Assembly (NCBI RefSeq): GCF_000143535.2
Contig: NC_037316.1
Coordinates: 1,178,001-1,242,000, forward strand
DNA from: Botrytis cinerea B05.10
Lineage: Eukaryota; Ascomycota; Leotiomycetes; Helotiales; Sclerotiniaceae
Reading direction: 5' to 3'
DNA length: 64,000 bases
Shown here: positions 12,245-23,262 of the stretch, piece by piece
Layout: each line of letters starts with the position of its first letter
Numbering within the stretch: the stretch's first letter is position 1
Translations under genes and position numbers: made by a program
Notes under the pieces: generated by a model
What the model was told of the DNA's origin: nothing
Database searches by the model: none
The model's input: the letters and a program-made list of their open reading frames with translations, nothing else

Positions 12245-14379
12245 GCTGCGCATCTCAGTAAGAAAGCACAGGGTCTCAACTATTGCTCAAGATATTTTCA
12301 TGGCACAAGGGCGTGCATCCTTTCACATTTTGAGTATGGTGAACTATGTGGGAAATGTTATGGTTTTGGAATGAATTGAGTTCTTGATGAACGAGTTCTG
12401 TTGCTTGATTATGTTAGAGTCATGACCATCATGGATTGGCGATGGAGTATACTTTTGATTTTATCGGAGTTTGGGGGGGACAATAATAAATGAAGCGAAG
12501 ATTAATCGTTCTCGCACAGGATTGGAGTAACTCGTACCGAAGTACACAAACAACGGAATATGAACAAGTAAAACATACAATTATATGTGGATATACTGTG
12601 GTGATTTACATGTGTGATGATGTGGTTTTATGCCTTCGAGATTTTTCTTTCTATGATGACTTATAAATGCAATAGTATAGTAGTGTATGAACTTTACTAC
12701 GTCTGGTTGATGGGCTTTCTTGGAGGAATTATGTACCAGAGGTATGAAATTTGAGGCTATTCAGATTGTGTATTTATCATGCTCTAAAGTCATTGAATAA
12801 GGAATGTCTTCATTCCTACCGACCGACCAAAGATCCCAGATTGATAGACTGACCGCCTTCTATATTGGATTATCGATCATCGAGAAAAGGTAGTTACGAG
12901 CAGAAGGGATGAAATGGATATCCATACGAGTAGAAATCTAGGTTGCACCAGAAATAAACAGTATATGAAGCAAGGAACATAAACGAAGAGATGAAGAGAT
13001 GAAGAGATGGAGAACTGGGGATACGACCTCAATGGTATCATCTGTTTCGGATATTTGTTTTGTCTCCATCATTCTCAATATATCTCTTCGACCACTGGAC
13101 CTGGGTCCCACGAGATCTGCATCTGCATCTGCACTGATATGTCTACTACTGCAGTCTGGAATGGTCACTGCTTTCATGCTTCCCATAAGGATCATCGGTG
13201 GTGACATCGTTCTCGTATGTATGTATCTCGTTCTAGATGCTATCGCTACGTCATTTTTGTGGTGTTTCTGTAACGTCAAGGTTGAAGTTGGATTTTGCTG
13301 TGTTCATTGGGTGATTGTGTACCAGTAGGATATTTCCTAGGTAGCACACGCATTGGAATCTTTGATCTGATATGATACGGGCTTGTACTGACTTCTTTCC
13401 CTCTGCTGTATCTCTTGGCTCTTGATCAATGAGATACCTAGCAGGGCGATGAAAAGTGCCTGGTGATCATCTGATCTCTCCCTATGACCAGACAAAGCTC
13501 ACACGATATAAAGTCCCTACCTAGGTAAGTCGATATCAAGGTCAATGTATATATTCACCGGCTGGGATGGATACCTATCGAGGCGTGTGTATGTACAGAC
13601 ACAGACATATTCTATGCACGAATATATAATATGAATGGTCGTGAATTGTCCAGTTCAATTGAATGCAGCAATGAGACAACGACAGGTAAAAGAAATATCA
13701 CCCATTGCCTCGTATCTGTATCTGGTACCACCGTCTACGAAAGGAATCACTGTTTTCAGGGTCTTGGTCCGTGGATCATCGGCAATTATTTAGCCGCCTC
13801 CCTCCACCTTTACCTGCCTGTAAACAAATCCACAATCCACACCCAGCGCTTTCTACCACCCACCTCTACCTCTACCTCTGCCTCTGCCTCTGCCTCTGCC
13901 TCAAAAAAGCTATCACAAGCCGACGACAGTCCCTCTTACTACTGTTTGCTGCCAGTTTGGACGGACTGATACACACGCCCGTCCCGTCCTTTCATTTCAA
14001 CTTCAGCATCGCCTGGATACCAAAAATAGACTTCCTTATCTGCTGAACAGTACCAATATTGCAGGATAGGTTGCGCACGCATTTCCACATACAGCCCACC
14101 TCGAGATTGATTAGGTCCTGGTCAATTTAAACAAACAGGGTAGCTGGGCCAACACAGGATCTTTTCCACTTCCTTTCGCTATCACAACCAAAACTTCAGA
14201 AGTCTTCGCAAATTCCAAGCCCCAATCTTCGAATGGGATACTCTGTGTAACCAATAAATCATTGTCCGCCACCAGGTTCAACAATCCAGTTCGTGGTTTC
14301 GTCTTGCAAAACACCAGAAACCTTTCCACATACGTTTTGGGATTTGCAACGGAATCTGGTCTGAACCGCCCCGTCAAAC
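12245..14379. other. intergenic: INCENP 3' flank and J-protein promoter
   Basis: About 2.1 kb. The first part should contain the INCENP 3' UTR. Short frames at 12.9-13.3 kb and 13.6-14.05 kb have no domains. A CT-rich hexamer microsatellite (13862-13902) lies about 500 bp upstream of the J-domain gene. No RNA gene was recognised. Confidence 0.5.
13862..13902 (+). repeat. hexamer microsatellite (ACCTCT/GCCTCT)n
   Basis: About seven consecutive copies of ACCTCT, shifting to GCCTCT, lie in the upstream region of the J-domain gene. The tract is pyrimidine-rich on the plus strand, which is common near fungal transcription starts. Confidence 0.85.
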
Positions 14380-17300
14380 ATGGTGAAGGCAGATTTCGAT
14401 CGGGATTACTATGCTGATCTCGAGATCGAGCCAAGTGCTTCGATAAATGAGATTAAGAAACAATTTAGGAAACTTGGTACGCAACCCTCTCTCTACCTCA
14501 GTCTTCCCCGCGCTCAGGGCTAACCTTTTTCCCTTCACAGCTCTCGTGTACCATCCAGATCGAAATTTAGGAAAGGAAAGCGACATTACTGCCAAATTTC
14601 AAGCCATTCAATCCGCACACGAGGTTCTTACAGATCCGTCGGAGCGACAAAGATACGACGATGCTCGATCGAGGTTTAGATATACATCAGCTTCAGCTTT
14701 CAGATCTACGAAAGGAAACCCTTATTCAAATTATGGCTCCGAATTCCCTCGTCCGCCCAAACCGCCGCCGTATCGACCTAATAGAAATCCTCCCCCACAA
14801 TCTGCTGGTGCTGCGAGATATTCGACTTTCACAACACCGAAACAATCCCCCAGCGCGGCGGCACAAGAAGGAGCCGAGGCGAGGAAAAGTACGTTCAATG
14901 CATGGGAGAGCATGAAGGGTCACCAGAAGACACCATCATCCGGTTACAGAACTGGTTCAGGCCCGACATGGAATACACCAAAAGCAGCACCCAAGGAGTA
15001 CACTCCTCAGCCAAGTCGAGAAGAGAGCAGCTTTAGAGGCTTTAATGCACCTCCAAGAGCCAAGTCAGGCTTTGAAGACTTCACGTCTGACCCTCCACGC
15101 AAACCAAGTAATCCTCCACCTACACCGAAAAGAAATGGTTTCATGCCTAGCAACCCAGGAGCGGATGAGCCGTCTGCAGGTAAGGGCAATTACTCTACTT
15201 CTCGTGTCAATAGAAGCATGCCGCCACCACCGCCACCAAGAGATTCTCCATCATTCGAGCGGGAACGTGAGAAGGAGGATGTTCCACCAGATGCTCCACC
15301 AGTCAATCACAATACCCGTCCATCGGCAAAGACGAATGATCCTTTGCGACAATTCAGGGCTGAAGAAGAGTCGCCATACGAGCCTCGTATCAGTACACCA
15401 TATGCCAATGCTGGAGGGGAGAAGTTTGATCCATTTGACGCAGCCAACATAGCAAGGTCCAAGAGTACTAGAGAGAACGTTGTTGAACCAAAAAGTCGAA
15501 AGCCTGTCCCACGTGCGGGATCTGATCCAAATTTACCCTCCCCACGTCCAAATGTTACTCCAAAGAGCAGCCCTCCCAAGACGACACATTCATTTGCATC
15601 TTCCCCTGATTCGTCGGATTCAGGTAATGGTCCAGAGATCAATCCCCAGAAACCACGGGTATTTGCCAAGCCTAGGAAACCTGCGCCAGCTCAAGAACAA
15701 AAACAGGCCGAAGAACAAAAACAGGCTCAAGAACAGAAACAGGCTCAAGAACAAAAATGGGCTCAAGAACAGAAACAGGCTCAAGAACAAAAACAGGCTC
15801 AAGAACAAAAACAGCCAGATATTGCTCCGCCAGGAACATCAAATCAAAGTAAGTGTGATTCTTGATGGGGCTTTAAATAAGGACGAAAAGTCTCAGCCTA
15901 TAATGACCTATAGCCGCTAACCTCGTTACAGATGAAATTCCAGCCCAGGAAGAGCCTAAACAACAACCTTCAATGTATGATACATCTTCTAAGTACCCCG
16001 CTTCTGACTCCAAGGAGCCGCTCCATCATGTCAAGCATGCATCATTCCCTGGAACCCCTTCGCGTCCACCCCTTTTCAACTCCAAAAGCATGCAGGATGC
16101 ATACAAAGAAAAGTACCCTGGTTCTTTTACTACTCCAAGAGAGCGTCCTACTGCATCACCTCTTAGTGGAGGTTCTCCTCGTCCTTCAGAAGGGTCTCAA
16201 CCTGGAAATAAGGACAGATTGCATCGCAACAGCGATGGGTTTGCCAACAAACTGAATTCTTTTGAGGCTGCTCAACATAATCTTGTCGACCGATTGGTAA
16301 CCAACAAGGAACGGGCTCAGAATTCTCGTCAAAATGGTCATGTAAAGCCTACCAAGAGTGTCAACCACCAGGCCCACAATGATAAGGCCACATATTCGTT
16401 CAAATCTACGCCAGCTGAGACTAGTAGCTTTTCCAAGAGGCCATGTTTTGTCACTAAATCTCAATCTGCATTTTCAGTTGGCGATTCACGTTTAAATTCA
16501 TTGTTGTTGGATAAGTTAAATGCCCATGCTAATAGTAATTCTCATGATAGCTTCTCTATGAAACTGGATGATGAAACATTCTCTCCAACACGGCCAAAGA
16601 TCAATACCACATTTTCATCCGAAGAGTGGCATGGAAAGTTTGAAGCTGGGGGTGATTATTTTGTACCAGAACGTAAGAGTACTCAGATCCCAGTTTCCTC
16701 CCATGTCCGTGCTCAGTCAGCAAGTCGTCCAAGAGGTCGATCTCCTGTTAAAAGCCGCTCCGCGGATTCGAAACCCTTTCCGGCATCAAGAGTCAATTCA
16801 GATACACCAATCGAATCCCCTGGTGGTACTAAGTTTTCTCCAGAGGATTGGGCAGAGAAATTTAAGCCTCAAACATTCGCTCCTCCGTCAATCCCGTCGC
16901 CTACTAAACCTTCTCTTCCTACACGAATTGCTTCTCGGAAACTAAGAGTGCCAATCGCTAAACCCACCGTTGGTTCTGCTGCGGTAGTTATCGAAGATGA
17001 CAGCGCAGATGACAAGCCGCTCTTTACTGGCAGAAATCCTAAACCCCCAAAGCCCCCGGCTAGTCCAGATGCAATGGATGTCGATTCTCCTCCCCCAGCT
17101 ACACCAGCTCCACCACCACAAGCTCCACCACCACAAGCTCCATCTCCACAAGCTGTACCGCCACAAGCTGTACCGCCACAAGGTGCACCGCCAGCAGCCC
17201 AGTCAACACAGGCTTCGCCGCCAAAGGCTAATGTTGGACTGAAGATTAACACCGACCAACTCAAGAGATCTGCAGCCCCATCACAATCTCCAATTGACGC

Positions 17301-17724
17301 AGAAGGCCTGGGAGTCGAATTTCATGACATGAACATTCAAGATCTTCTTTCTTCCCTTAATTTGCCAAAGCCACCCACTGTCCCAAAATATACTCACGAA
17401 TCGAGCACGTCATTGTCGCAAGGTATATATTTATCGGCATTTACAGCTTATATGGGTGACTGGGATGTTTTTGCCAAGCGAATGTTGCTACATCTCCTCG
17501 CACGCAAGAATCAAAACGATGGGCTAGGATCAAATCGTTGGGAAAATCCTCAAGGTCTTGATATCTACAGACGTGGTCTCAAGGAGGATGGAGCAGTTAT
17601 GAGTCACTGGGTTGCGGCGATGGCAATTCATGATCAAGCTATGAAAGAATTTGCTATTCACAAGGAGCGTTTCAACATAGCTGAGGGTCAAGAGAGGGAG
17701 AGGCCAAGAAAGAAGACACACTAA
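14380..17724 (+). CDS. large J-domain (DnaJ-type) protein with disordered P/S-rich body
   Basis: Three exons, 14380-14476, 14541-15848 and 15932-17724, give 1065 residues. Exon 1 begins MVKADFDRDYYADLEIEPSAS; splicing joins KKQFRKL to ALVYHPDRN, placing the HPD motif at residues 37-39 in a complete J domain (about 8-75, ending EVLTDPSERQRYDDARS). J proteins stimulate Hsp70 ATPase through HPD. The remainder is long, Pro/Ser-rich and probably disordered, with a seven-unit 18 bp repeat encoding QAQEQK (15692-15814) and a PPQAP tract (about 17107-17190). The final 190 residues look folded: FHDMNIQDLLSSLNLPKPP, then SAFTAYMGDWDVFAKRMLLHLLARKNQ and GLKEDGAVMSHWVAAMAIHDQAMKEF. That C-terminal domain is unrecognised and may define the client or location. 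There is no zinc-finger or C-terminal DnaJ substrate domain, so it is a class III J protein. Confidence 0.85.
15692..15814 (+). repeat. in-frame 18 bp tandem repeat (QAQEQK)
   Basis: Seven units starting at 15692, 15710, 15728, 15746, 15764, 15782 and 15800 (the last partial) encode variants of QEQKQA. Eighteen bases keep frame, so copy-number change would alter only the length of a disordered linker in the J protein. Confidence 0.9.
17107..17190 (+). repeat. in-frame 15 bp tandem repeat (PPQAP/PPQAV)
   Basis: About five to six degenerate 15 bp units, each containing CCACAAGCT with variable flanks, encode PPQAP-like pentapeptides in the J protein. It is a low-complexity proline linker. Confidence 0.8.
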
Positions 17725-19070
17725 TTTTAGTTCGCGAGCACTTGTTTAATAGTATTACTATTCTGGTGATAGTACACTCCGACTTTCTGTTATTTGCTGA
17801 GTATTATTTTTCTAGAGATGCATTAGGAAAAATGACGTGGATGTGATGGAGGAGGTTCAATAGATAAAATAAAAAAATGTGATGGGAGAGGATTCTGGTG
17901 ATTAAATGGAATGGGTGCATTGGTTGGTGGACATGATTTGGAACAAATAAAAGGAATTCAATTGGTAGCATGGTCTGGAAGTTTTGGTTCTGGTTCGATT
18001 TCATTATTCACGTTGGTTTTATTAATTTGATTGATTGGCTTTTGAATGGCTTCGTTTCCAGATACCCCTTGGGATAAGGATGGATGAATGGATTGGCATA
18101 CATATTAGGGTTATATTTTTCATCAAGGTGCTCGATGGGGCGAGAAGAAAGATATGATACGCACAGTCCAGGATGTTTCATGGAATGGATGAATGATTGG
18201 GATGAATGAATGAAATGAGAATATTGCATACAAACAGGCATACATACATATGAGACACGCCTTGGAACAAATAATCTTGTAAATTTAGTTGTTTACCTCT
18301 TTTTTAAGATTTTTTCTTTTGGAGTTCTTGTGGTGATTTTGGTTGTGGTGAGTGTATGAGTATGTAGGTGAGTGTGTGGATTGATGTGGTGACGCTCGCT
18401 TGATAGCTTGAGGTGATGATAGTATGATATTACTGTGGAAATGTTGATGGTTTTTGCATCGCGAAGAAAGACTGGTTGATGTAGCTGAGTGTAGAGTTTA
18501 TTATCACAGTGAAGCGTGGGGTTGTAATGTACCGGTGTGTATCTGGGATTTGAATCATAGAAAGGAGAGAGGGTGAGAGGGAATGGAGAGGGTGTTGTGT
18601 GTGTGTGTTTGTGTGAGATCTTATTGTGAGTGGGGAGTTGGAGAATGGAGAAAGGGGAATGAGAAAGGGGAATGAGAAAGGGAAATGAGAAAGGGGGGAA
18701 AGGGAGGGGAAAGAGGGGGAAAAGGAGGGGAAATGGAAAGGGAAAGGGATGGGGAAGAAGATTGGGTGGTGATGGATGTGGGAGGTATATAGTCTTCTTT
18801 TGGGTTTGAGATGGTAGGGGAAGGAGAGGTGGGAGAGGTGGAAGGATTTGTACTAATAGAATAGTGTGATGGTGTGGTGTAGATTGTAGATTGTAGATGA
18901 TGAATTATAAATTATGGAAAGTAGAACTAGATTTATAGATAAAACTAGAAAAATAACAGATCACGCAAATGTATTTCCAAATCAGTGAGAATCAGAGTAA
19001 CAAGAGTGAGAGTGAAAATCCAAAGTTCAGAATCATTATAATACTTGAACGGAAAAGGTAGGAGGGGAAT

Positions 19071-19188
19071 TGAGAGACTGAGAGACTGAGAGACTGAGAG
19101 ACTGAGAGACTGAGAGACTGAGAGACTGAGAGACTGAGAGACTGAGAGACTGAGAGACTGAGAGACTGAGAGACTGAGAGACTGAGAG
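19071..19188 (+). repeat. octamer tandem repeat (GAGAGACT)n
   Basis: An almost perfect array of the octamer TGAGAGAC, about 14-15 copies over 118 bp. All visible copies are identical except at the edges, implying recent slippage. It is purine-rich on the plus strand. Confidence 0.95.
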
Positions 19189-19537
19189 AAATGGCTAGAT
19201 TGCGTGACGTCTTGGGAGTAAATAGAAGGTCGTGACTGGCTGGTTATCTATTGGAGGGGAAGGTGCAGCGGGGGAAATTCACTGGATGTATATGTATTAT
19301 ATTAAAGTAATGTGTTGGAGCAAGGGGAGAGGAGAGGAGATGGGAGGGGAGGGGAGGGGAGGGGCTTTGATATGGACTGGAGATTGGGAGATTGGGAGAT
19401 GTGGAGATGTTGAGATGTTGGTGTTAGAGGGTGGATATAAATTGTTGGATGTGGTGTGTGAGATATTTGAGATGAGCGGCGGTCGATTGACTTGGGTAGA
19501 TTTGAGTTGTTGAGCTGGTGGAGATGTGATAGAGTTT

Positions 19538-19587
19538 GGGAAGGGAAGGGAAGGGAAGGGAAGGGAAGGGAAGGGAAGGGAAGGGAA
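19538..19587 (+). repeat. pentamer tandem repeat (GGGAA)n
   Basis: About ten perfect copies of GGGAA in one run. The opposite strand is (TTCCC)n. No function is assigned. Confidence 0.92.
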
Positions 19588-20846
19588 TGAGTATTGAGGT
19601 ATAGATATATGGTTCGTGTGTTTGTGTGTGTGTATGAATACACAAATTCAAGAAATATAGAAAGAAATGAATATAATATACTCAATGAAATGATATATAC
19701 ACCATAATCCATAACTCTTAATAGAATAGAATGGAAATCCAGCGCATCATTCAATCTGATTTAATTTCATCGGACTGGATCTGACGTGAGAATTTCCGTG
19801 GAGAATACCTTTACACCATTCGAAAAGATATTTGCACGTCCTTTTTTTTTTTTTTTTTTTGAATTCCAACTTCCAAGAACCCATTCAATCGGCTACTGGT
19901 TTGAAGGAAGCTAGAAGGGGTTTTAAGATCTGGTTTGTGGATTTGTGAGGGTGGGAGTTGTTTTTTTTTTCTTTTTCTTATCATCATCATCTACCTATAT
20001 ATCTCGGGGGGAAGGAGGGGTAGGGGGAGGGGGTAATTGAAATTGAGAATCTCGAACGATCTGAATAGAACGAGAAATGGGAATTACTAGGAGTATAGAT
20101 TATATATTCGAATAAGACATTGCCATAATCCAGTCTATATCAATCATCCCAGGGCACTCACTATCTTACAGGACCCCGACGCTCAACCCAAATCCTGATT
20201 CATCCAACCCAGGTGTCTCTATCGCCCAACCCATCTCGAGAGCACGACTCAGAGGCGCGATGCGAGTGAGTGTGGCATTTGCGCGGCACGGTACTGCGCT
20301 CAGATAACGGATGGGGAAAGAATCCATCTGCTTCCAATTATCTTGTGCCGAGTAGGAAGAAAAGAGTATACTGGGTCCATCGATCACGATCACGATCACG
20401 ATCATGATCCCACAGTGCCGTGGTGTGATAGCGGAAGACACATGACCACAATGCGAATCAACCATTCTTTCTCGTTCCCATTCCTCGCTTCTCCTTATTG
20501 ATATCCTGTATTCCTCTCCGCCAGCCATTTATATCCCAGGGTTTCTGAAATCATAGTATAGTATAGTATAGTGTAGAAGTAGTATAACTAATCTCCAATA
20601 ATAAATCCAACTCAGGATTTCTCTTGGGAAGATGGAAATACACACCTACCTATATGTATCGATCTAGCTTTTCTACAGTGCACCCACCCTTCGAGCTTTA
20701 TACGGGATATCATCCACACGCTTTATTATCGATATCTCTCCACACGCCTTGACTGATCACATCTTCTACCATCTCTGAGGACAAAATTTCAGAATCCGCC
20801 ACATCGTGAAGTTCCCCCTTAATCTCGACTCTGTTCTCGCAGTACT

Positions 20847-20872
20847 TCTCTCTCTCTCTCTCTCTCTCTCTC
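20847..20872 (+). repeat. (TC)n microsatellite
   Basis: Thirteen TC dinucleotides in a perfect run within the intergenic region. Confidence 0.92.
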
Positions 20873-21184
20873 ATACACCAAAGAAGTCTCGCCCAAAATC
20901 TCCTTCTCGATGGGTTTTCCGAGCGCGGATGGATCCTATGGGGAATCGGACTATCATACGTGTGTGATGTCGTTGGCGTCAATCCAGGCATGGGGAAGCT
21001 CGTGAGGCGTTTATAAATCATGTACGCTGGATATTTAGGGTATCTGTAGAATCGTTTTGTGTGTTAGTATACACCAAACTACCACTCACTTACCCACCTC
21101 CCGTCTCGAAATTCGTGAGTATATCGACAACTATTGGAGTAAGTACCTGTAGTATATTGATAAAAGCACAGCTGTACATATACA

Positions 21185-21206
21185 TATATATATATATATA
21201 TATATA
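21185..21206 (+). repeat. (AT)n microsatellite
   Basis: About eleven alternating AT steps within the intergenic region, next to further TA-rich sequence. Confidence 0.88.
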
Positions 21207-21944
21207 ATTGAGATCCCGAGTCCCCAGAATATTGTATCAAGGATGCAGACTGTACATGTTGTTTTGAAGTCCTTGTATCTGGAAATATTGGGAGTACAGA
21301 CGCAAAAGGGGAGTCCCCTGTAACTTCCTCTTAGTTTCAAAATCGTATAATTATTTCAATGTGTATAATACGATCACTCTCATACTCTCTTACAATAGGA
21401 TATAACTTATTTTTACAACTATATGAGCTGATAAAGTAGCAATCCATCAAAATGAACTATGATATCGCAGAAATACATATCTGGCCGTCGACATCTCGAA
21501 AGGCACTCACTCTTCTTTGATTGGCCAACACGCGAGAAGTTTTACCGAGTTCAGGAAGTAAGTGTATGATATTGAGTACCTTCAAATATTAATCATTTAT
21601 TAGAATCACAAATTGGCCGCAAATCGAACGTAGAGAATTGAGAAACGAAACAGAATTATAACTACTGTTTAATTAATCTTTGGTAATCAAATATCTTTGA
21701 AAAACATTAAAACCTGATACTTAGGAAAGCACAGGAATAAGAAACGTGTACCTGCCGATTTGCTGCGTACCCGTATTTTTGACAGTTTATGTGGGGTCCG
21801 CGTATAATTATCCGACGCAGGGGCTAAACGACATGCTGAAGTCGATTTAATGTATATGTGCCATTTCAATCGAGTGAGGTGATTTATTATGGATGAAATT
21901 ATAACTTGAAAATTAGGAGCAGGTGTGGTGTTTGGTTGTGATGA

Positions 21945-21967
21945 TTGAAGCTTGAAGCTTGAAGCTT
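21945..21967 (+). repeat. heptamer (TTGAAGC) direct repeat
   Basis: Three head-to-tail copies of TTGAAGC plus two bases, in AT-rich intergenic DNA. Each AGCTT step is also a short palindrome. Confidence 0.85.
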
Positions 21968-22248
21968 TAAAAGTGTAAATGTATATCTGTGGATAGGCGC
22001 TCCCAAGGACTCTAATGATAGGTTATGCGCAATAAAACAAGGAAAGATGCTTACTCGAATTGTAATTTTAGTTCATTTCGAGATAGTATGATAAGGGTAT
22101 GCCCTCTCCGTATAATTACATCCTTCATGTTGGAACAAGTCTCCACGTGACCCCATGCTCTTGTGGGTACACTTGACTTTATTGTAGAATATAGAATTTA
22201 GAACAGCCCACTTGTAAGCTGTGCATCTTGCGCATTTCGTTTCGTTTC

Positions 22249-22269
22249 GAGAGAGAGAGAGAGAGAGAG
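22249..22269 (+). repeat. (GA)n microsatellite
   Basis: About ten GA dinucleotides in a perfect run, roughly 1 kb upstream of the Q/N-rich gene start. Confidence 0.9.
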
Positions 22270-23262
22270 TCGTGGGAAGAGGTTGAGAGTTCGATGATAA
22301 GATAACGTGTGCTGTCAAAGGAAAGAAGTTAGCATTTCTGCAAGTGCCCAAGGAATTCTCCATTTTCCGACTCTTTCACAAGACTTGAATGTGAATGATC
22401 AACCGAGTCGCAGAAAGTACATCAGTGAGCTCACCTTAGCTTGGACATTATTCTGTCCCAGTAGGTATGTCGAACTTGCAACTGACATAATGATTGATTG
22501 TAGAAATAAACAGATGATGGAGAGTGGTGTTTGAGGTTGAATAAACTCCGTGGGAAGGTAGGAAGTAGGCAGATAGGAAGTGGCCAAGTCTTGATCGATG
22601 GAATATACAATCTTGGCGCCTCGGTACCTGCCAGTGGCATTTGGTGTACATCGAGACGAGACGAATATAATGATATAAATCTTAAGAGTGGAGTGTTCCA
22701 ATCGTTGGAAAACAAAATTGTCATACAAAAGTGTCATTGTTATGATTATGATGCTGGCGCAAACCTTCAGAGATGAGATGAGTTTGTGCACAAGAATAAA
22801 TTTAAGACGACGGGGAGAAGGAACAAAAGACACAGTGATTCACCAATGCTGGTTCACCATGTGTTGAACGTGTAAACATTGAACATGGAAACATTGAAAG
22901 TTCGGACGAGTTACAATCGATACGGGCCCGCGAGTCCTCTGTACCCTTCTCAAAGAGGACCAATGAAATGTCCTTGTGGTTTGAGGGTCCAATTGCGTAG
23001 TTTTACCTGCGCTAGATGTTCTAGTGAGTAAACTTTGGAGAATTAGCGGGTTGGCACTTCCTCTATCAATAGTGTTTCTCCCCCTCTTGGAAGTAAAACA
23101 TCAACAACATCAACAACACCGCACAACAAAATACAACCATCAACGACACATCCATCTCAGCTCTCCAACGTTCCATCAATATATCCACCACAAGAATTCC
23201 ACAGAGAATACCCATACCACATACGTCCCAAAACTTCATAGTATATATCTCTTTTCTTTCCA

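Larger units (their letters stand above)
17725..23262. other. 5.5 kb gene-free, microsatellite-rich intergenic region
   Basis: No gene could be supported on either strand. The 18540-18850 part is strongly purine-rich on the plus strand (GGGGAAAGG-type runs). Distinct arrays are listed separately: an octamer at 19071, a GGGAA array at 19538, and TC, AT, GA and TTGAAGC runs between 20.8 and 22.3 kb. A 19-20 nt oligo-T lies near 19842. The region probably includes the J-protein 3' UTR and a long promoter/leader for the Q/N-rich gene at 23263; the last 200 bp is CA-rich like fungal 5' leaders. A 120-codon minus frame at 20166-20528 is the best spare candidate but shows no domain. Confidence 0.55.

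Noticed and set aside
20385..20407. GATCAC hexamer repeat as a regulatory array
   Set aside because: Only four copies, no link to a gene start, and similar short repeats abound nearby.
20166..20528. 120-codon minus-strand frame in the large intergenic region
   Set aside because: It has an ATG and balanced composition but includes an IVIVIVI run made by the GATCAC hexamer repeat at about 20385-20407, with no domain; kept only as a weak possibility.
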